Program-made: the position numbers and the translations under genes
The notes under the pieces: generated by a model
Told to the model about the DNA's origin: nothing
Databases searched by the model: none
Seen by the model: only the letters and a program-made list of their open reading frames with translations
Shown: piece by piece, positions 1 to 13,100 of the stretch
Position numbering within the stretch: the stretch's first letter is position 1
Layout: each line of letters starts with the position of its first letter
Assembly (NCBI GenBank): GCA_009741485.1
Contig: CM019230.1
Location: forward strand, 5,862,377 to 5,926,376
DNA length: 64,000 nucleotides
Reading direction: 5' to 3'
DNA from: Malurus cyaneus samueli
Taxonomy: Eukaryota > Chordata > Aves > Passeriformes > Maluridae

Positions 1-1097
1 CAAGCACTGTAGAAATGAGTCCACATTCCTGCAGCAGTGTTGTCCTTGTTTGATAGTTGTCACAGCTGTGAGTGTGAGGTTTTTCTCAAGCTGCACTGGG
101 ATTAAGCATCAGGTGGCATTACAACTTGGAAATATGGGCAGGTTTCTTGAGCTGTTTTCCCTCAGTCAGGTTCCTAAATTAAATAAATTTGAGGCTTTTA
201 TTCTCTGTAATAATATATCTTCCAATTTTCTTTTCCTTGGTGAGATTTATATAGACTTGCTTGAAAGAAGAGAATCCTGGAGTTCCCGTCAAGCATTTCT
301 TTATCCCTGTAGATTTTAGACCCTCACAGCAGTATCTGTTGTTCCTCAGTAAGTCTGTACTGTGCACCTAATTAATTTGTGTAAGATTTTTTTTTTATCT
401 CATAGGTGAAGATAGGGCAAGCTTTAAAATAAAAGTATTTTTAAAAAAAACACAGAAAAAACTATCCGAAAAATGAGTTGGGGTAGGAACAGTGTGTGTG
501 GCAGCAGCAGTATAGGAGAGAAACAGTTTTAAAGCTTTGCAGGATTGTAACTTGTCTCAAGTTGCCAGTAGTAGGGAATCTCCCAAAGCAGCTCCATTTC
601 AGCTCAGTGGAACCTGAGCTGTGCAGGGCCAAATCCCAATGAATCCATATTGTGAAGGTCCTGCAGGTTTTGAGGCAGAGGGTTTGGAATCAGCAGAGCC
701 TAAAAACATTCTCTCTGCGTATCACTTTGTCAGGCTGTGCTCACACCGAGTCTGAGAGCATCACCTGGATGTTTGCCTGTGGCTGTTCCAAGCTGACAGC
801 TTCGTCTGGCAGGTGACTTATGTGAGACCTGTTGGTCTTGACTGCAGGATGGGCTTGAATTAGAAGGTTTAGTGTCCGTGCCAGGTACTGAAGGAGGCAG
901 AGTAGAGCTCTGAGACCCCTCAAGCCCCATCAGTTCCTGTTCTGTGATAAGTTCCCTGAGCTTGGGTGGAGTTTGCTGCAGAAACCATGGAGGCAAATGG
1001 TGATTTAAGATCTTAAAATTTTTGCATATCTGAAGTAGACAGTACAAGAATCCCTGTGTATTCTGCTGAATCTGGACAATATTTCCTTTTTCTGCAG
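1..1097 (+). other. TMEM104 intron, 3' part
   Basis: No coding segment with splice signals was found in this stretch before the acceptor at 1097. The last 15 bases form a good polypyrimidine tract. Nothing else is recognised. Confidence 0.7.
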
Positions 1098-1197
1098 TGG
1101 GTGTCAACCTCTTCTATTTCTGCATAATTATCTACCTCTATGGAGATCTGGCAATCTACGCAGCAGCGGTGCCAGTCTCTCTCATGCAGGTGACCTG
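1098..1197 (+). CDS. TMEM104: TMEM104 internal exon (first in window)
   Basis: Acceptor tttttctgcag ends at 1097 and donor GTAAGT starts at 1198. The exon is 100 nt: 2 bases finish a split Val codon, then 32 codons, then TG of a split Cys codon. It encodes a transmembrane helix, GVNLFYFCIIIYLYGDLAIY, then ...PVSLMQVT. The preceding exon is not in the first 1.1 kb: no stretch ending in FFNK-like sequence with a donor was found. Confidence 0.95.
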
Positions 1198-4100
1198 GTA
1201 AGTGTGCTTACTGCTGAGGGGCTGTGTGCTCCCAGGGAACAGGGCAGACTTTGGATTTGATGGGCTAAGTCTGACTAGGATCAGCTGTACTTTCCAAAGC
1301 ATGGAGTGGAGAAATGACTTGAGGACAGCTCATCTCTTGTGGGTGGGAGGTGAAATTGTTTTGTGTTCCCCGCCCGAGTGCCTGCTGCCAGCCTGCAAAG
1401 TAGCTGACCTGATTCCAGACAAATCCTCAGGTGTGAAGTATTTCCAGTTTCAGCACTTGCAGGCATGGGACTTGTTGCTCCATAGTTTGATTGCAGTACT
1501 CTGCAATATGTTGCCTTCTCTGTCTCTGGGTAAAGGCTGAGGGATGTGGTGCTTACTAAATCTGAGGCCAGTGAGTGGTGATGGTACGTGGCCTTCCTCT
1601 GGACTAGGAATGGTGCCTTTCTCAAAGAAACAGATAATGCAGAAGATTGGTTTGATCAAATCTGGGCTGCATTTGGACTTGTATCTCAAAAATGGAAAAC
1701 TTCAGTGATCCATAAAAGATATGAACTCGCCGGCTTGATGATCAAATGACCAAACTCACAAATTTAGGCAATTCAAGAATTTGCCTTTAAACCTCTGGTA
1801 CTCAGCGACTTGCTGTGTTACACAGTCTAGAAAATGTAAGGAAGTGAGTGTGTTCGGGGATGGAGGGGAGGAATGGCCTCTGCTCATTCTTCTTTCTTGA
1901 ATGCAGGAGAGGGGAAGACATCTGCTAGGAGTTAATTACTGTCTTTTGTTTCTCCCTCCTTTCCCAGCAGTGTCACTGGCAACCATTCTTGCAGTGTTGG
2001 AGATGGCACAAAGTACAACGACACGGACAAGTGCTGGGGGCCAATTCGAAGGATTGATGCTTACAGGCTCTATCTGGTGAGTTTCTGGAACTGGGCTGAC
2101 CATTTTTGCCATTGAAACTCTGCTTCTAGTGCGTAGGGATTTTTTTTTTCTTGTAGAAGTAATGTAGTTCAAGTGAATAGCAGAGTATGAAGCTTTTGGT
2201 TTGACTATTTTGTCCAAATAACCCCTCCCTATTCTTGGTGACATGGCTGTGTTTGAACTTGTTGGCCATCAGAATGATTGTCGTGGTCTTGAGTTTGAGT
2301 CCTGTCCATCTTTATGTGTAGTTTTATATTGCTTAAGCAGGTGAGATGTTTTTGCCAAAGGCTGTTTTTTTCTTCACTGGGTTTTTCCGTGGCTGGCTAA
2401 GTAGTATTTGCTTGGGGGTAATTGTTGTCAAGATACTGAAGTATATTAAACTCACTTGAGTGCTTTAGAATATAAAATATCCTGAGTTTGAAGGGACCCA
2501 CAAGGATCATTGAGTCCATCCTTTATGTGAATAAAATTGTTAATGCTGCAGGAGAATCTGCTGCTTGAAAGATGATGGAAACAGCCAGCTTAGACAACAT
2601 CCAGTGCTATACACTGCCTTAGTAATAGCTTTGTCTAGTTCAGAATTGTCTATTGCATCTAATGCTGTGCTGGGCTTCTGCTCTGAACCCAGGGTTTTTT
2701 CCCAAAGGATGATGAACGTGGCTCCTCTAGAGCTTGGGGAGTGCTGAGTGCTCGTATTTGGAGACAGATGTCGGTAGGGCAAAATGGGAGGAGGGAAGGA
2801 TGCCAGTGCTGTGTAGTGTGGCTTCTGTTAAGGGTCTCAGTGAGAATTTTAAATAAAAGGAATGAGGGTGGCTGCATGTGTGAAGAGAAATCCAGAGGTA
2901 ATTCTAGAGTTAGTACATTTTGGATATGCAGTGGATCACATCCAGTGTTATTGCAAAAGTAAGAGCTGGGCCTCAAAAATATTAGTGAATGTCAAAGTCT
3001 AGTTAATTATTTAAGAGAAATATTATTGCTTTATTAAATTCTGTCTTCGTCTGTTTCTTTAAAACTTCTAGAAGATTGAAGATTTCCTTCCTGAATTTCA
3101 ATAACTCTCCCTGACCCAGCAGAAGGAGCTAGTCAGAAAAGGCAGACATGCATTAATTACTGCCTGCATCTCTAGGATATTATGTCTATAATTCATGAAG
3201 ATAATTGTTGTTAGGACTTGCAAAATTAAAAAAATTAAGACTGTGTAAGCATTAGACTTGCAGTCTGTGTACATAACTCTCAGAGGAGCTTTTCCCTCTG
3301 CTTGTCTTGTGGATTTGGAGAATAAATATCTGCAAAGTCTTCGCCAGTGGTTAATCCTTTCCTGCGCAGTAACTGGGGTGAGGCTTCAGTGCTGTTCTCT
3401 GTGCCCTTTTGGAGGGTCGGACTGTTTGGGGGAGACCAGACCAGTCTGTAGTTGGTTATTGGTTGGGGTCAATTCTCACAATCACTATTTTCAGGAGACT
3501 GCTGGGTGGGTCAGCATTACCTCCAAGTTGTGCTTTTCTGTTAAGGTGTCTAATGCTTCTTACTGGGTGAGGATGGGAGTAAATTGGGATTTGTTGTTTC
3601 TCCAGCTCTGCTGGTCCCACTCCCTGCTTGACCTGTATGGCTTCGTTCTCCAGAAAACAGAGGATGGTGACCTCTGTAGAGAGGCATAAGAGATGTAATC
3701 ATTTATAAAACTCAGGCTGCACTACTGACCCTGGCTGTGAGTTTGGGCTGCCTTTGAAGTAGCTGTGCTGGGTAATGTTTTCCCTCTGCTGTCCTGGTTA
3801 ATATGTTCCCCACTGTCCTGTTTGCAGTGTGGGCAACTAGTGACCAACTGAGCTCTTAAACTTTCTGAGAGAAACCTGGGGATGGGAAGGCAGGGGAAGG
3901 AAGTCACTTGACTTCAAGTAAAAAATTCAGTAGTGAACCATTGCAATTATCTCTGCACATTTTGTTCAAGCTTCTTGTGTACTGAAGTAGAGTTTGGAAC
4001 ATGCTAGAAAAGCTGAAACCTGCCTGTCTGAAGGGAAAAATGAAACATGAAAGTGAGGAGGGGTGAGATGCATCAAGAGCACAGCTTCTCTTGGTCCCAG

Positions 4101-7100
4101 GGTGTCATACCCATGGAGAACTTATTCTGTTTTCTTAAATTTCTGTTTTGAATTCTTGCCTGATGGAATAATTCAGGTTCCACGTTTCAGTGGACAAACA
4201 AGGTCTCTTTTTGCAGACAAGTTCCCCTGTGGCAAGGGGACAGATGGACACTGTGATCCCAAAAGAAAGCAGCTGAGTTTTTGGATCAGCCCTTTTGTCC
4301 TAGATGCCTGCCTCCAGTTTTCCTACCTTATCTTGGTACTGTATTTAGGTTTAAGTGACTTTTAGGAGCAAGATGGGTGATATAACTGGAACTTCTTGCT
4401 GGTTCCAGTGAAGCAGTTCTCTGGATTAGTGTTATATTTCATCCTCTGTGTATGACCCTACAGAAAACCTATTTTGGACTACCAGGAGAATAATCTATTT
4501 GAGGTTTTCTGGACAAATGGTGCCAATGGGAGCTCTCTTGTGCCAAGTCCTACCAGTCTGCCAAAGACCCGTGCTGTCTTCCTCCTGTCAACTCTTTCTC
4601 TCCCAACGCCGTGTCTTCTTTTCAACAAAAACCATTTCAAACATTGACTCTTCGAGCTGGGGATGGAGAGAAGAATAATGACTGACGTAAAAATCCTTTT
4701 TCATGCCTTATTGTCTAAAAAGGCTTCTGGAAGCTGTCTCTGCTCTGATTACTGTGAATGGAAGCTGAAAACTATGTACATAATGAGAATATTTAGACAG
4801 ATTAAATTCTTCTCTTGAGACTTACTTGTCTGTGCAGCATCTTTATTGCTGCTCCAGGATTTCACACCTAAGTGTGACTGCAGAGTCTTCAGAGACCGCT
4901 AGGCCCCTATTAACCTTTGTCTGAACAAATGGTTGTCTCACTACTTGTTTATAAATTGCTTTGGAAAATAAAGACTTGCAAAACAAATAAGTGAAGGCAA
5001 GTGCAGGAATTATGTAAATAGACTTTTGCTCCTGTCCCATCACTTGCTGCTGGTATTTGCCTCCTTTTTGGGACCATAAAAGACCTGGGAGGTTTGAAGG
5101 GTGGGCCTTGCTGTGCTGTTCCAGTCCTGTGAGGGCAAGACCCCACAGGACAGATGGGCTGGAAGAAGGGTTTGCATTGGGCTGCCCAGCGACCTTGTTG
5201 AAGGCAAGCAGTGATCACAGTTAAAGCAGATCGATGGATTTCTATCTTTGCTTCAGACCCGTCACCACCCTGCCATGTCCTCAACAGCTGGAGTGACTCC
5301 CAAGTCCCTTGGCTGTCTCTGTCAATGCTGAGGACAGGGTCACGTTCTCTCAGTGCTGAATTCACACTTCACTGCAGCTGCTTTATCATGCTCTCTATAG
5401 GGTCCACTGGGCTCTGCTGTGGAGGTCGTGGGGAAGGGGCAGCAGATTTAAGTTTCAGATCTTTCATCGTAACACTTTCTTGTCATTCTGTCCAAGTGAT
5501 GGAGGAATGTGACATGATAGTCCCTGTTTCTAGAAAGCAGATACTGAGATAAATAAGAGATTAAATCCTGGGGATCAGCAGCCTTTCAGAGCGTCTGATC
5601 CAAACTGTGTTCATGACCTGGCAAACAACCCTTCTGTTCTGCACCAGGGCAGCCGTTGAGGCTCAAACCTCTACTCCGTTCTCAGCCCTCCTCTTCTGGC
5701 AATCTGGGACATGGTGTCTTCCCATGATGGAAAGGAAATGGCTTAAATTCTCAAGGGGAGCTGTGTGCCTTTCAGAAGAGGCACTGGCACAGGTACTCCT
5801 GGTAGCCTGGCTCGGTAGCGCGTCAAAGCCACCAGGTGCATCTGTTCTGTCTGAGTCTCAGTTGGTTTTTTTAGCTGATCGGGAAAGGGACGCGGCATCC
5901 GCTTGTGCCGGTTCACAGATGCTGCAGTATCGCAGGCAGCCCAGCGGGTGCAGGCCGGGCGAGGATGGGAGCGCAGATGGTTTAATGGAGATTATCCCAG
6001 TTGGAAACGTGCTTGTGCAGTGAATAAAATGAGCGGGCTCGCAGGCGCTTACTGTCCCTCTTCAGGAGGGGACAATGTCACCCCGGCCCGACGCTCTGAT
6101 CGGTGACCAGAGCGGGGCAGGGCTGCAGCGGCGGGAGGCTGTGCAGGGGGGTGAGGGGGTGGGCTGAGGACACACGTACCGTCGTGCCATCGCTCAGTGC
6201 TGGCAGAACTTAATCGGCAAATGCGAAGGCTGAACTGATAAGGGTTGATGTGGATCCCGTCGGCCTTGGCGCGGTGCTGCCTTCCTGACCTGCTCCGGCT
6301 GCGGGCTGGAGCGCCAGGCTTTGTGTGCCTGCTGTACGTGCTCTGCTTCACTCCACGGCGTTTCTCCTTCCCTGCTCTGCCTGTGCCCCGCTCTGGGTAA
6401 AAGTATCTCAGATTTTTGTTGTCAGAACGGATCTTTCCAAATGCATTTACCTGCACCGGGGCAGTTTTACCAGCTGGTTTGGTACACAACACTCTTGTGG
6501 CCTCTCGGTCCATTGTTGGCCTCTGTAAATTTTTATTTTTGGGCTTTTTTTGCTCTGTATTTTGCCTCCCAGCAGTGATATGAGAGGAGCCCTCATGGCA
6601 GTACTTGAACATCCATGCTTGATCTAAGCTGTCTGTTGCCAACTGGGAGCTGGAGCAACAGAGCTGGAGCAGAGCTGTAAGCAGAGTGCTTCTTCCAAGG
6701 GCACCTGGGTTTGCTCCACCATTCCCTTTGCAGAAAGTGCTTTTCCTCTGCCCTGCCTTCCTCAGCTGTGCCCTGCAGCGGCATCCGGTAATAAATGGGT
6801 CACAGCTGCTGTCTCCTGGATATTTATTCTTACAGGTCTCAGTGTTTAGAGACCTTGAGAACCAGTGGTGGGGAAGGAAGCTGCCTTAGTGGCAGGAGCT
6901 GGAGCAGGGAGGGCTGATTTCTCACAGCACATCAGTCAAAAAGGTTTGGGGTGCTTTCCCTGGGCTCCCAGAGTGAGTCAGTAAAAAGGAAAGGAAGCTG
7001 ATAGAAGTTTATCCTGATGGTATGAAGCCATCATCTTGTTTAAATAAATTGCTTAAACTGTAGTATTGTTGTGTTCTAGGTTACCTCAGCTTGCAGTAAG

Positions 7101-10100
7101 GATGCAGCAGGACTGGGGCTCTATTTGCATGTCACCCTGAATATCCTATAAGAAGTTATTCATGGTAAGACCTTCTTGCCAAAAATATTGCATTATATTC
7201 CTTACCACAAATGCTTTGATGTGGTTTACTGTAATACTGATATAGAAATAGAAACAAATGTACAAAAAAAAAAGCAGCTGCTGCTTCTGTGCATAAAGGC
7301 AGTTCTGAAAGCCTTCAAAATAGGGAAAAGCTTTTCAATGGTCCAGGATATTGTGCCTTTTCTGTGTGTACAGGCTACCTCAGTTTTGAGGCATTGCTGT
7401 GACAGGAGAGAAATTAGTACTGCATTAATAATCAATATCAGTAGGCCAAATTGTTACAGGTGCCTCTGAAATACAGTTTTGCTTGGCTAAAAGAGGCAGA
7501 CTGGAGTCTTCTCATGCCTCTCATCTAGTCAGCCTCCAAAAAGCAAAGTCAGTTAAGTTGTTGCTTCGGTCTGAAGTGGCTGAAGAGGGATAGAAGCCAA
7601 GTTCTGCTAAAATAAATGGTGTCTGGATGTGGGCTGGGAAGGAAAGTCTCAGCTCTTTTTATTGTGCAACTAATAGGTTGAAATTGGCACACAGCCTTGT
7701 TAATATGACATAAATCCTGCCTTCTTCATCCTGGTCCGTTCTTCTGTAGGCTCATCAATAAATCCTTTCAATTGCTTGCTCATCATATGCCTGTGACAGG
7801 TAAACTGGCTCTGCTGGAGGTTCCCACACCCTTGTGTTTCCTAATGCAAAGGAATCTTCAGATAATAACTGGCCTTGTGAAAAAGAAGTTCCTTCTGAGC
7901 TGTCAGGAGAGGAAGCAGATGAGTGTGGTGTTGTGGAAGTGAAATATAAACTTGTTGTACCAGTGACCTAAGAGCTGGAGTTCAGCTTCTGATGGGTGAT
8001 TTTTCTTGCTTGCTTGTAATTGATGGTATTTTGAGTAAAAGAAACATCAGCCAGAAGGCAAACACTGGGTGGGAGAGTCAGCCTTTGGGACCAGAGTGAA
8101 GCAACTGCAAGACCATGCTTTGAAGCAACTAACATTAATGGATTAGCTTGTCTCTTTTCACTGGAAAATCAATAGTGCAGGGGACTGGAATGTGTTTTCT
8201 GTACAGAGCTGTCTGTTCACTTCACAATGAGAAGTGGGTTTTTCCTAAGTGGAGCTTGGGTTGTGCTTGTCACTTGGGTGCTGAGCTTTTCCAAAGGGCC
8301 AATCCTGCCCCTCTGGCACCTCCAACAGGCTGGCAAAAGGCTGTCTGGAAGGGAAGGGTGCTGTGCTGCTATCTGAATGTGGGGTGTGCTGCAGGTGCTA
8401 CCAGCCTGTCAGAGAAGCACAGGGGTATCAGTGAGCTCAGACACTCTTGGCTTCCCCAAGGAAGAATATCCTGCACACTCTGGTGCTTGGTTTGACTTCT
8501 GTGGTGTTGGATGGTGGGCATGAACTTTGGAAACATATCAGCTAAACAAAGTGAAGCAGTGGCTCTAGATAGATCTGTTTGCTTTTGTGCACTTGCTTTT
8601 GTGCAACTGCAGTTGGGAGTTCACCAGACGTGATGCTGGGCTCAAGCCACAGCCCTGCTGCCCAGCCCAGCCACCCTGCCAAGGCTGAGAGGCCATGCTG
8701 CTGCTTTCCCTGAATAAAGCTGTCCTTTGGAGTCAGCTCACTTGGGCAGCAAGGCACCAAAGCTGACACTGTTCTCTCCTGATACTGGAGACCAATCTCT
8801 CCTGAATAGGGCAGGTGTCAGAACCAATATATGTGATCACACGGTCCCTACATCAAGTGGTAAAGGTTTAAAAAGGGCCTTTTAAAATTCCTTTCTTGGA
8901 CTAGGCTGTTCCAGCAGAGCACAAATCTTTCATTTTCAGAACATTTGTAGAAAATGAGTAATAAATACATTTCACCTGTGCAGTGTTACTTTTTGCAGTG
9001 ATTGTAACAGCATCCTAGGAGCCAGGGTTGGAGAAGACCTGTTAAGTCAGCTAAACAATCCCCTGGGAAATGCAATATAAGCCTTTTTCTTAACAGCATA
9101 TTTTCCAGTTTTTTGTTTTGTGCTTTAGCACCAGCTTTGTTTTTAAACAGAGGTCTGACCTTGCTGCCTGCTTGATTCACATCAGCGTTTTCATCGAGTA
9201 AGACAGCAGTCTTGATCTCTCATCCCCTGAAATTACCATTAATTCCTTAATATACAGGTAGAAGGTACCAGAGCTGCAGAACTGTGCAGTTTCGCTGCTC
9301 TGCACAGAGCAGTTATCACAAGCTGTGGAGGAAAGCTCTGGACAGACCATATCTCCTTCTACTCCTAAATATGTCTGCAACTTAACACAATCCTAAATTG
9401 CACTCTATGTCTGAGTGAGATCACTGACGCTCTTGTCCAAAAATGTGGATTTTTGGACTACATCAGCAAATCCCACACGTAGCTCATGCTTCTGTAAGCA
9501 GGACTATAAATACAAATAATGCAGCTGGGATTTATCTTGTAAGTTGAAGTCGGTATAATGCTCTGGGGCAGAACTGATCTCCAAAGCCTGTTGCACCAGT
9601 TTGGTGTGCACTGTGCAGGGAAGGAGGCTGGGAGTGAACACACACCCCACTAGCCCCGGGCAACAAGGCTTTATCTCTTCTTTTGTGCTAAGCAGTTATA
9701 AAGTGAGGGACGTTTTCTTCCCTTTAGGCAACTCCTGCATGATACAGAGAGCAGGATGATGCTGTCCCTGAAGCTGCATCCTCCAGGCAGCTGGAGAATC
9801 CTGTGCAACTCAATTGAGAAGTTTGTAGGAGAGAAAGTAACAAGGAAACATTATGGCTTAGTGGTGGAGGCACTGTTGGTGTTGTGGCAGACGAGGGGTT
9901 AGTGGCCTTCAGGAACATTCATCCTTGCTGAACCCAAGTACCTCCTAACCCTGGCAGCTTGTAGCTTGACATGTTTGCAGGGCCCTTTGTGCATCCGTGT
10001 CATGCTGGTCCACGTCTCCCTTGCTTTATGCTGTCTAACCCAGGGGCTTTTGTAGTCAATATAAATATTGTTGTAGTTGCCAATGCCCTGCCAGGAGAGG

Positions 10101-13100
10101 CTACAAATATGCAAGAATTTGGGGCAGTGTCTGTGTATAAAGATGATGCCCTCACACTTTGTTGGAGGAAACTCATTAATCTCCCGTACCATGGTAATGA
10201 ATTGGGGAGGCAGAGAGCAACTCCTCAAGGTCACCCAGTGTCAGGAAGGAGGACAGCTCCACTTTTATAAGCTGTTGGAGATCAGAGCAAGCTGGTGGTG
10301 GGGGGTACAGCCAAACTTGGCTCTGCACCTCCTCTGCTGTCCTTCCAAGTATCACAACCCAAGCATTCAGCTCTCCTGCATCTATCCACTTCGCTGCTTC
10401 CCTCCTGCTTGTTCAGATGCAATTAGGAGATGCAGAATAAGGGGGAGCCAGGGGTCAAGGAGGCGGTAAAGTGATTACAAGATGCTGCAAACGGCTGTGC
10501 CATAAATACTCCAATGATGAAAAATTAGATGCCAGTCACCTCGGGGTTATTGCTGGCCTGTATCTCTCTCTTGTTGTGAAAAATGATAATGGAAGTGTAT
10601 TTACCCCAGAGAGTGCAAGCTTGCCGCTGGCTGTGATCCTGCACACCCCAGGTATGCCAGGGACAGAATCCTTGCACCTAATGACTTTCTGAGAACACTT
10701 TGTGCCTGAATTCCTTCAATTTAAGTGAAGAAAGAACTGATATTTCAGGGTATTCTTTCCAAAGTGGAAAGTTCCTGGTGCTCAGTGATGGGCCAGCTCC
10801 AGAAATGGACTTTGACCATGATTGAGGATGGGGAGAGGAGAGCAGCACCCTCAAGTACTGCCATGCTGTCCTTGTGCTGCTTCTGCCTTGGCCTCCCAGA
10901 GCTGCAGGTAGAGGCTGCCCAGTTGTCAGCTGATCTTTGGTGTGTTGGATGTCCCAGCAAGATCAGAGCTTGTAAGATGCCAAGATGACTACACCTTTTT
11001 GTTGGGTGGGCAGTCAGAATCAAAAGCTGGTGCTGGGCTAGAACCTTTGAAAATCTCTAGATAGTATTCAGACCCACTGAAGTTGGTATCTTTGGGGTAC
11101 AAACACTTCCTTCCATCCCTTGAAGAAGGTCCATTATGGAGGAGGCATTGGGATCACTGTGACACAGGAACTGTGGGAGGCAGCGTGGAACTTAAAGGGT
11201 GTGCTGGGTGAAAGGTCACTTTGCTTCACTGGCAAAAACCAGCCTGGCAGCAGCTGAGGCCTTAATTCCTGGAGGATACCTTCTCCCTGCCTCAAGGAAC
11301 TGGGGAGAAAAGTGGGTGAGGGCTCCTCGGTGCCAGGAATACGCCTGGTGTGAGTTATGATTATAAAGCTCTGCCAGGTGTCCCGAGAGCAGCACGGTAA
11401 TTACTGGAGCTGCTGTGGCAGCTGCCTGCTGTACCCAAAGCATAACTGCCCTTGTTTCTTTAGCTATAAATATTCCTTCTGGGATGTCTGGTGGCTGCAT
11501 CTTCCCTCCATTGTGACTTCCTGATTCTACAGGGGATCTGGAGGTTAAAATCCCTCTTGTCTCTCAAATTCTTTGAGCAATCCTTGTTCTGTGGCTGGTT
11601 TATCTCTTTTCAACCAACTTTGAGCTTCATAACAGCTTGTCTGCTGATAACTTGCTGCCTATCAGCATGGCCCCTGCTGCAGCCCTGCCTCCAGCCTTGA
11701 GAGGCTGTGGATTTTCAGCTTTTTTTCTGCTCTCTAAAAAAGCTCCTTCCTGAACAATCAGACTCTTTCCATGTATTTATATTTGTACTGTCCGCTGCAA
11801 GGGGTAAAGCTTTACCAAGGAAAGCTTGGATCGCCGCCCTTGCTGATGGGCCATCTGGCTCTCTAGCTTGAGATATGAGCTCATGTAGGACAGAAACATG
11901 GCCTTGTCACCCTAGTGAAGGGGATGAGAGATGGCAGAGGGGACACCAAACTCAAGACTCTTTTCCTTAAGACGTTTTAACTGAAAAGCAGCAAGGCCTT
12001 TGCAAAGAGTGACCAGAGCCTGCTGTGGGCTAGCATTGCAGTAGCCACAACTTGAAATGGGTGCAGAACAGCTTGCAGAGGTTGCAGGTGTGTGCAGGTA
12101 GAGCTGCAGGTAGTTCTGAAATGCAATTCAGCTATTTTCTTTATCTGGGAGTCCCAAGCAGTAATGGGGAAAGCACCGTGCATTTAATGCTTCTATCCAA
12201 AGTCAGCCCTAAAAATTCCCTGAGGATGTGGATAGAACACTAGTTCCTAAGGAGCTACTCAAGGCAATAGGTCTGGTTCAACCTTCCAGCCAGGGGTAAA
12301 ACCTCTGACCCGTGTCCATGCTGATAAATCCAGCTTTTCGTTTTGGACATTTTTTCCCCTAGATGTGACACACTCCAGTGGAAAGCACCTGAGGTGAGAA
12401 CAGAGTATCCCGGTTCCCTGACATCTTGTTTGCTCTCTGTACTTGCGCAGTCTGGTTTTGTTGGATTGTTTCATCTGTCCCTTCTTGTGCTCATCTGAGT
12501 TGTGAAATTGCTCTGAGCTCAGGGATGTCTTGCAGAAGCAGAGCGAGTGTCAGAGTTGCCACTTCTGACAGCATGTAAGAAATGTCTGCTTTTTGCTGCC
12601 GTGCTCAAGGAGACTTTCCTTGCACCTGAGCACTGAGTCAAGCAGAGCTTCCTTTGGGAAGTGCTCATCCAGTCAAGCCTGTCTTCCTGTCAGAGTCAGG
12701 CTTTGCTGTGGCAATGCTGTGTACCCACAGTCCAGTACTGAGCACTCAACCCTTGGCTTTCCTGCAAAAGTGTCAAAGTATACCAAGGAGAGTGATGCAT
12801 TTTATTAAACCAGTGACTTTTTTTATCAGACCTTATCATACCCCTCTTTAGAGTAGGGTTATTTGCTGTGCTCTGTCTTGTGGGACAAAGGTGCTATTGC
12901 TCAACAGCTGTGAAATCTAAACATCACTATCTGCAGAGATGGAGCTGATACCATCCTATGGTGAAGTTTGTCTGAGATGTTGTCACTTCTATCAAAGGGA
13001 ACCAAGAACCCCAAGGAATAATTTGTTTTGTGGTGGGTTCTGGTTTTGAATGTGGGTGTGAAAGGCTGGGAGGAGGGAGAAAGGATAAGGCAAGGGTGGC

